Translations under genes and position numbers: made by a program
The notes under the pieces: model-generated
Databases searched by the model: none
The model's input: only the letters and a program-made list of their open reading frames with translations
What the model was told of the DNA's origin: nothing
In this document: one piece after another, positions 4,969 to 9,058 of the stretch
Position numbering within the stretch: the stretch's first letter is position 1
Layout of the letters: every line of letters starts with the position of its first letter
Assembly: GCA_025964075.1 (NCBI GenBank)
Contig: JAOPZQ010000134.1
Coordinates: forward strand, 1-9,058
Reading direction: 5' to 3'
Source: Solirubrobacterales bacterium
Lineage (GTDB): Bacteria; Actinomycetota; Thermoleophilia; Solirubrobacterales; Solirubrobacteraceae
DNA: 9,058 nucleotides

Positions 4969-7667
4969 GGTCGCTCGTCCGCCTCGCCCTCGTCGGGCTC
5001 GCGCGCGCTCCGGGCCGCACGCTCGTCCGGGTGCTCGTCCTCGCCGCCGCGGCCGCGCTGCTCGCCTCGATGATCCTGTTCATCGGCGCGTCCCTGCGCA
5101 CGATGACCGCGGGCGCCGTGCGCTCCGTGCCGCTGCACTGGCAGGGCCCCGTCGCCTCCTACGCCAAGGACGTCCAGACCGCCGCGGCGGTCGCCCGCCA
5201 GCGGGGCGTGCTGGAGGCCGTGCCCGCGGCTACCGCTCCCCTCGCGGGCGCCGACCACACCGGCTCGCAGGGCACGACGAGCACCGGCAGCGGCGGCGTC
5301 CTCGCCGTCGGCCCCGGCTACCTCCGCCACCTGTCGACGTTCCGGATCCTCCAAGGCGGCATCACGCCCGGCGGCGTCGTGCTCGACCAGCAGATGGCCG
5401 CGACCCTCCAGGCGGGGATCGGCGACACCGTGAGCCTCCGGCCCGCGAAGGGCGCGCCCGCGCATGCATACAAGGTCAGCGGCGTCGGCATCGTCACCGC
5501 GGCCGACGTCCTCTTCCAGCCGCTCAACCCGCAGCTCGGCCCGGCTGCCGCCCAGCCGCCGGCGAACATCGCGATCCTCGACCTCGCCACGTTCGCGAAG
5601 ACCTACGCGCCCTCGCTGCGGACGATCACGCCGGCGAGCGTCGGCAACAGCGCCGTGCCCGGCGCGCAGGACGGCGTCCAGTGGCAGGTCCAGGCGCAGC
5701 TCTCGCCGGCCGCGCTGACCGGCAGCCCCTCGCACGCCCTGACGGTCGCCAACGGCCTGCGCGGCGCCGCCGAGCGCTCGCTGCCGGGTCAGGTCACGTT
5801 CGTCGACAACCTGTCCGACGGCCTCAACACCTCCGCCGGCGACGCCCTCTACGCCGAGGCGATGTACATCCTCCTCGCGGTCCCCGGCGCGCTCGTCGCG
5901 CTCGGCCTCGCCTACCTCGCCGCGCTCGGCACCGTCGAGCGTGACCGGCGCGAGCTCGCGCTGCTCCGCGCCCGTGGCGCTCGCCGGCGCGACATCGTCG
6001 CCCTCGGCGCGGCGGAGAGCGCGGTGCTCGGCATCGTCGCCGGCCTGCTCGGGGCGGGGGTCGGCATCCTCGCCACCTCGGCGCTCGTCAAGGGTGGCGT
6101 CAGCCTGAACGCCGGCCGCGTGATCGCCGCCTCGGTCGGCGGCGTCCTCCTCGCGAGCCTCGGCGCGCTCGCGGCCCGGCTCGGCGCCGTGGCCTCGGTC
6201 CTCCGCGCCGGCGTCGCCGAGAGCCAGCGCGGCGTGCAGCGCACGGGGAAGCCGCTGTGGCAGCGGCTCTACCTCGATGTGATCTGCCTCGCCGTGAGCG
6301 GGCTCGTGTACTGGCTGACCGCACGGACCGGCTTCGCAGCGGTCGTCAGCCCGGACGCGAATCCGACGCTTTCGCTCTCGGTCTACATGTTCCTGGCACC
6401 GGCGCTCCTGTGGTTGGGCGCGGCGCTGCTCCTCGTCCGGCTGCGCGGCCGTGCCCTGGCCTGGCTCGCCGGCCGCGGGGCCGGGCGCCGAGCCCAGAGC
6501 GCCCGCGCGCTGCTGCTCGCCAGCGCGTCGCGCCGGGCCGCAGCGCTCAACCGCGGCCTGCTGCTCGTCGGCCTCCTGCTCGCGTTCGGCGTCGAGCTCG
6601 GGCTCTTCACCGCGACCTACGACCACCAGGCCCAGGTGGACGCGCAGCTGACGATCGGCGCGGACGTCGTCGTCCAGGCGCCGCCCGGCGTCGTCGCGAA
6701 GAAGAACCTCGAGCGCACGGTGGCGAACACCAGCGGCGTCGCCGCGACCTCGGGCGTCGACCACTCCTACGCCTACGTCGGGCCTGACCTGCAGGACATC
6801 TACGGGGTCAACGCCTCGACGCTCGGCAACTCGACGACGCTGCGCGACTCGTACTTCATCGGCGGCGGCAAGGACACGATGCTCTCGCGCCTGCGCCACG
6901 ACCCGCGAGGCATCCTCGTCTCGAAGGAGACGATCGCCGACTACTCGCTGAACCAGGGCGACCTGCTGAAGCTCAGGGTGCTGGACCACAGCACTGGCGC
7001 CTTCCACGTCGTGCCGTTCCACGTCCTCGGCATCGTCCAGGAGTTCCCGTCGGCCCCGCGCGACTCGTTCATGGTCGCGAACCTCAGCTACCTCCAGTCG
7101 GTCGACCACGCCGGCGGCCCGAACGTGATCTTCGCCAAGACGAGCGGGGACCCCGCCGCGGTGGCCCGGAACGTGACGGCGGCGACCGCGTCCGCGGGCG
7201 CGGTCGTCAAGGACATCCGCCAGCAGGCCGCGCAGACGGTGAGCTCGATCACCACGGTCGACCTCAGCGGGATCGCCTCGATCGAGGAGGCGTTCGCCGT
7301 CGCGCTCGCCGCCGCCGGCATGGCGCTCTTCGTCGCCGTCGCGCTCGCCGAGCGCCGTCACGAGCTCGCGCTGATGACCGCCCTCGGCGCGCCGCTGCGC
7401 GCGGTCGGCTCCTACCTGTGGTCCGAGGCGGCGCTCGTCGTCACCGCGGCGGTGGTCCTCGCCGCCGGCCTCGGCCTCCTGCTCGCGCTGATGCTCGTGG
7501 CGATGCTCCAGCACGTGTTCGATCCGCCTCCGGACGCCCTGTCCGTGCCGTGGACGTTCCTCCTCGAGCTCACCGGTGCGGCGATCGCGGCCACCGCGCT
7601 CGGCGCCTGGCTCGCCGGCCGCGGCGTCCGCCGCCTGCCGCTGGGCTCGCTGCTGCGCGAGCGGTGA
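4965..7667 (+). CDS. FtsX-family ABC permease with two FtsX modules and two large ectodomains
   Basis: This 900-residue membrane protein appears to have ten transmembrane segments: about 22-42, 299-320, 344-372, 385-412, 436-453, 473-491, 530-551, 774-796, 822-848 and 863-886. A first extracytoplasmic domain spans about 43-298 and a second about 552-773. Each is followed by an FtsX block of three helices with the signature cytoplasmic loop: 'ERDRRELALLRARGARRRDI' (325-344) and 'ERRHELALMTALGAPLRAV' (796-814). The helices at 436-491 join the two halves. This is a fused equivalent of two MacB/LolC-like subunits; such proteins transmit ATP hydrolysis to the ectodomains instead of forming a classical channel. 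The GTG start at 4965 is set by AGGAGG at 4952. Both ectodomains lack any enzyme motif I can name. It is co-encoded with two ATPases and a lipoprotein, and followed by a two-component system after 12 bases. The substrate is unknown; export, lipoprotein handling or stress sensing are all possible. Confidence 0.92.
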   Translation: MRSLVRLALVGLARAPGRTLVRVLVLAAAAALLASMILFIGASLRTMTAGAVRSVPLHWQGPVASYAKDVQTAAAVARQRGVLEAVPAATAPLAGADHTGSQGTTSTGSGGVLAVGPGYLRHLSTFRILQGGITPGGVVLDQQMAATLQAGIGDTVSLRPAKGAPAHAYKVSGVGIVTAADVLFQPLNPQLGPAAAQPPANIAILDLATFAKTYAPSLRTITPASVGNSAVPGAQDGVQWQVQAQLSPAALTGSPSHALTVANGLRGAAERSLPGQVTFVDNLSDGLNTSAGDALYAEAMYILLAVPGALVALGLAYLAALGTVERDRRELALLRARGARRRDIVALGAAESAVLGIVAGLLGAGVGILATSALVKGGVSLNAGRVIAASVGGVLLASLGALAARLGAVASVLRAGVAESQRGVQRTGKPLWQRLYLDVICLAVSGLVYWLTARTGFAAVVSPDANPTLSLSVYMFLAPALLWLGAALLLVRLRGRALAWLAGRGAGRRAQSARALLLASASRRAAALNRGLLLVGLLLAFGVELGLFTATYDHQAQVDAQLTIGADVVVQAPPGVVAKKNLERTVANTSGVAATSGVDHSYAYVGPDLQDIYGVNASTLGNSTTLRDSYFIGGGKDTMLSRLRHDPRGILVSKETIADYSLNQGDLLKLRVLDHSTGAFHVVPFHVLGIVQEFPSAPRDSFMVANLSYLQSVDHAGGPNVIFAKTSGDPAAVARNVTAATASAGAVVKDIRQQAAQTVSSITTVDLSGIASIEEAFAVALAAAGMALFVAVALAERRHELALMTALGAPLRAVGSYLWSEAALVVTAAVVLAAGLGLLLALMLVAMLQHVFDPPPDALSVPWTFLLELTGAAIAATALGAWLAGRGVRRLPLGSLLRER

Positions 7668-7679
7668 CACCCTGTAGGC

Positions 7680-8354
7680 ATGACCGGCGCTCGCGTGCTC
7701 GTCGTCGAGGACGACGCTCCGCTGCGTGAGCTCCTGGCGCGAGGCCTGCGCGAGGAGGGCTTCGCCGTGCGGACCGCGGCGACGGGGGCGGAGGCGATGG
7801 AGCGCGCGCACTCAGACGACGTCGACGCCTGGGTCCTCGACATCGGCCTGCCGGACGCGGACGGGCGCGACGTCTGCCAAGCGCTCCGCGCCCAGGGCTA
7901 CGACGCCCCCGTCCTCTTCCTGACCGCGCGCGACGCGATGGTCGATCGGCTCGCCGGCTTCCGCGCGGGCGGCGACGACTACGTCGTCAAGCCGTTCCAG
8001 ATCGCCGAGATCGTGGCGCGCCTTCAGGCGCTGCTGCGCCGCGCCGGCGCCGGGGCGGAGGCGACGGAGGCGGCCGGACTTGCGCTCGACCCCGTCGGCC
8101 ACACCGTCCGGGCCGACGGCGCCGAGACGGCCGAGCTCACTCCGACCGAGTTCCGCGTCCTCGCGACCCTCGCCGCGAAGCCCGGCGCCGCCGTGCGCCG
8201 CGCCGACCTCGTCCGCGCGGCGTGGCCCGAGGGCGCGATGGTCCACGACAACACGCTCGACGTCTACATCGCTCGCGTGCGGCGGAAGCTGCGCGCGCTC
8301 GAGGGCGCGCCCGCGATCGCCACCGTCCACGGCGTCGGCTACCGGCTGGCATGA
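7680..8354 (+). CDS. OmpR/PhoB-family response regulator
   Basis: The product has 224 residues. The receiver domain (about 4-118) has the acidic pair D11/D12, phospho-acceptor D54 in 'WVLDIGLP', T82 and K104 in 'VKPF', so the phosphorylation site is complete. A short Ala/Glu-rich linker leads to a winged-helix DNA-binding domain of the OmpR/PhoB type (about 132-224), recognisable from 'LTPTEFRVLATLAAKPG', 'DNTLDVYIARVRRKLR' and 'VHGVGYRL'. It begins 12 bases after the permease stop with no good Shine-Dalgarno sequence (only GTAGGC immediately before the ATG), so translation may depend on upstream ribosomes. Its stop overlaps the kinase start by ATGA. It is expected to be phosphorylated by that kinase and to regulate transcription, plausibly of this operon. 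The target site cannot be identified from the window. Confidence 0.95.
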   Translation: MTGARVLVVEDDAPLRELLARGLREEGFAVRTAATGAEAMERAHSDDVDAWVLDIGLPDADGRDVCQALRAQGYDAPVLFLTARDAMVDRLAGFRAGGDDYVVKPFQIAEIVARLQALLRRAGAGAEATEAAGLALDPVGHTVRADGAETAELTPTEFRVLATLAAKPGAAVRRADLVRAAWPEGAMVHDNTLDVYIARVRRKLRALEGAPAIATVHGVGYRLA

Positions 8355-9058
8355 GTCTGCGCACGCGCCTGCTGACGGTGACCGCGGCGGGGGCGCTCGT
8401 CCTCGTCGTCGCGCTCACCGGCGCGTTCAACCTCGTGCTGCGTGAGCGCCTGGGCGCGGACGCCGACTCGCAGCTCCGGGCGCGGGCGGCGGCGCGGCTC
8501 GCGAGCCTCACGGTCGTCGACGGGCGGCTGAGCGTGCAGGAGGCGCCGGACGAGGGCACGGGAGACGCGCGCACCTGGGTGTACGCGGGCGCCCAGGCGC
8601 TCGAGCGCCCGCCCGGGCCGCCGGCGCTCCAGCGCGAGGCGGACTCGCTGGCCGGGGGTCCGCGCCACTACGTCACGCTCCCGGGGCTCGACATCCGGCT
8701 GCTCGCCACGCCGGTGCGCCAGCACGGCCAGCGGCTCGGAACGGTCGTCGACTCGGTCTCGACCGCCCCCTACGAGGGGACCGCGCGGACGGCGCTGCTC
8801 GCCTCGGCCGTGTTCGCGCTCGTCGTCCTGCTCGCGGTCATCGCCGGGGCCCGCTGGGCGATCGGCGCCGCGCTGCGTCCGGTGGCGCGCATGACCGCGC
8901 GGGCGTCGGAGTGGGGCGAGCACGACCTCGATCGCCGCTTCGCGCTCGGGCCGCCGCGCGACGAGCTGACGACGCTGGCGGCCACGTTCGACCGCCTCCT
9001 CGATCGCCTCGCGGCCGCGCTGCGCGGCGAGCAGCGCCTCACCGCCGAGATGTCCCAC
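8351..9058 (+). CDS. Sensor histidine kinase, N-terminal part (truncated by the window edge)
   Basis: The frame is open from ATG 8351 to the last base, 236 codons without a stop. The start overlaps the response regulator stop as ATGA. A first transmembrane helix (about 8-27), an extracytoplasmic sensor stretch of about 118 residues (29-146), a second helix (about 147-168), and a HAMP domain (about 169-222, with P177 in 'LRPV' and E205 in 'RDEL') are visible. The final residues RLTAEMSH match the start of a HisKA H-box, so H236, the last residue in the window, is probably the phosphorylated histidine. The dimerisation helix remainder and the ATPase domain lie beyond the edge. The extracytoplasmic domain is neither PAS-like nor Cache-like to my eye, so the signal is unknown. 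It should be the cognate kinase of the preceding regulator. Confidence 0.93.
   Translation, partial: MSLRTRLLTVTAAGALVLVVALTGAFNLVLRERLGADADSQLRARAAARLASLTVVDGRLSVQEAPDEGTGDARTWVYAGAQALERPPGPPALQREADSLAGGPRHYVTLPGLDIRLLATPVRQHGQRLGTVVDSVSTAPYEGTARTALLASAVFALVVLLAVIAGARWAIGAALRPVARMTARASEWGEHDLDRRFALGPPRDELTTLAATFDRLLDRLAAALRGEQRLTAEMSH

Noticed and set aside
4800..7811. Minus-strand open frame of 1003 codons antisense to the second ATPase, permease and regulator
   Set aside because: It is Arg/Ala/Gly/Glu-rich with no motif and lies opposite well-supported genes. In DNA of this GC content, stop codons are rare in the shadow frames, so long empty frames are expected.
1..9058. Mobile element, CRISPR array, tRNA or rRNA genes
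   Set aside because: No transposase or integrase motif, no spaced direct repeats, no terminal inverted repeats and no structural RNA signature were seen; coding density is near complete.

Overview
This window is very GC-rich DNA (clearly above 70% by eye) with GTG/ATG starts, tight overlaps and almost every third codon position G or C. That pattern, plus a mycobacterial-style desaturase/reductase pair and FtsX-type ABC permease operon, suggests a high-GC actinobacterium. A deep-branching soil group such as Thermoleophilia/Solirubrobacterales is plausible, but this is inferred from style only, with no marker gene to settle it.

Layout. (1) Bases 1-429, + strand: the C-terminal part of an unrecognised protein that enters from the left edge. 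(2) Bases 430-510: a convergent gap holding a perfect 16-bp GC hairpin, a likely two-way terminator. (3) Bases 511-2848, - strand: a two-gene lipid-desaturation operon. A flavin/2Fe-2S oxidoreductase comes first, followed by a membrane fatty-acid desaturase with three histidine boxes. The arrangement matches Rv3230c-desA3 of Mycobacterium tuberculosis, in which the reductase supplies electrons from NAD(P)H to the di-iron desaturase. (4) Bases 2849-2945: a short divergent region that must carry the promoters for both directions. (5) Bases 2946-9058, + strand: one apparent operon of six genes running off the right edge. It encodes a PsbP/Mog1-like lipoprotein, two different LolD/MacB-type ATPases, a 900-residue permease with two FtsX modules, an OmpR/PhoB-type response regulator, and a sensor histidine kinase. 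The kinase is cut at the probable phospho-acceptor histidine.

How it may work together. The desaturase pair adjusts membrane acyl-chain unsaturation. The + strand operon looks like an envelope ABC machine of the LolCDE/MacB mechanotransmission class, with its own surface lipoprotein and a co-transcribed two-component system. This recalls the Bce-type transporter/sensor modules of Firmicutes in logic, but the permease design (two ectodomains), the paired ATPases and the lipoprotein differ. The substrate or signal cannot be read from the sequence. Nothing mobile, no RNA gene, no CRISPR array and no clear sign of horizontal transfer was seen.
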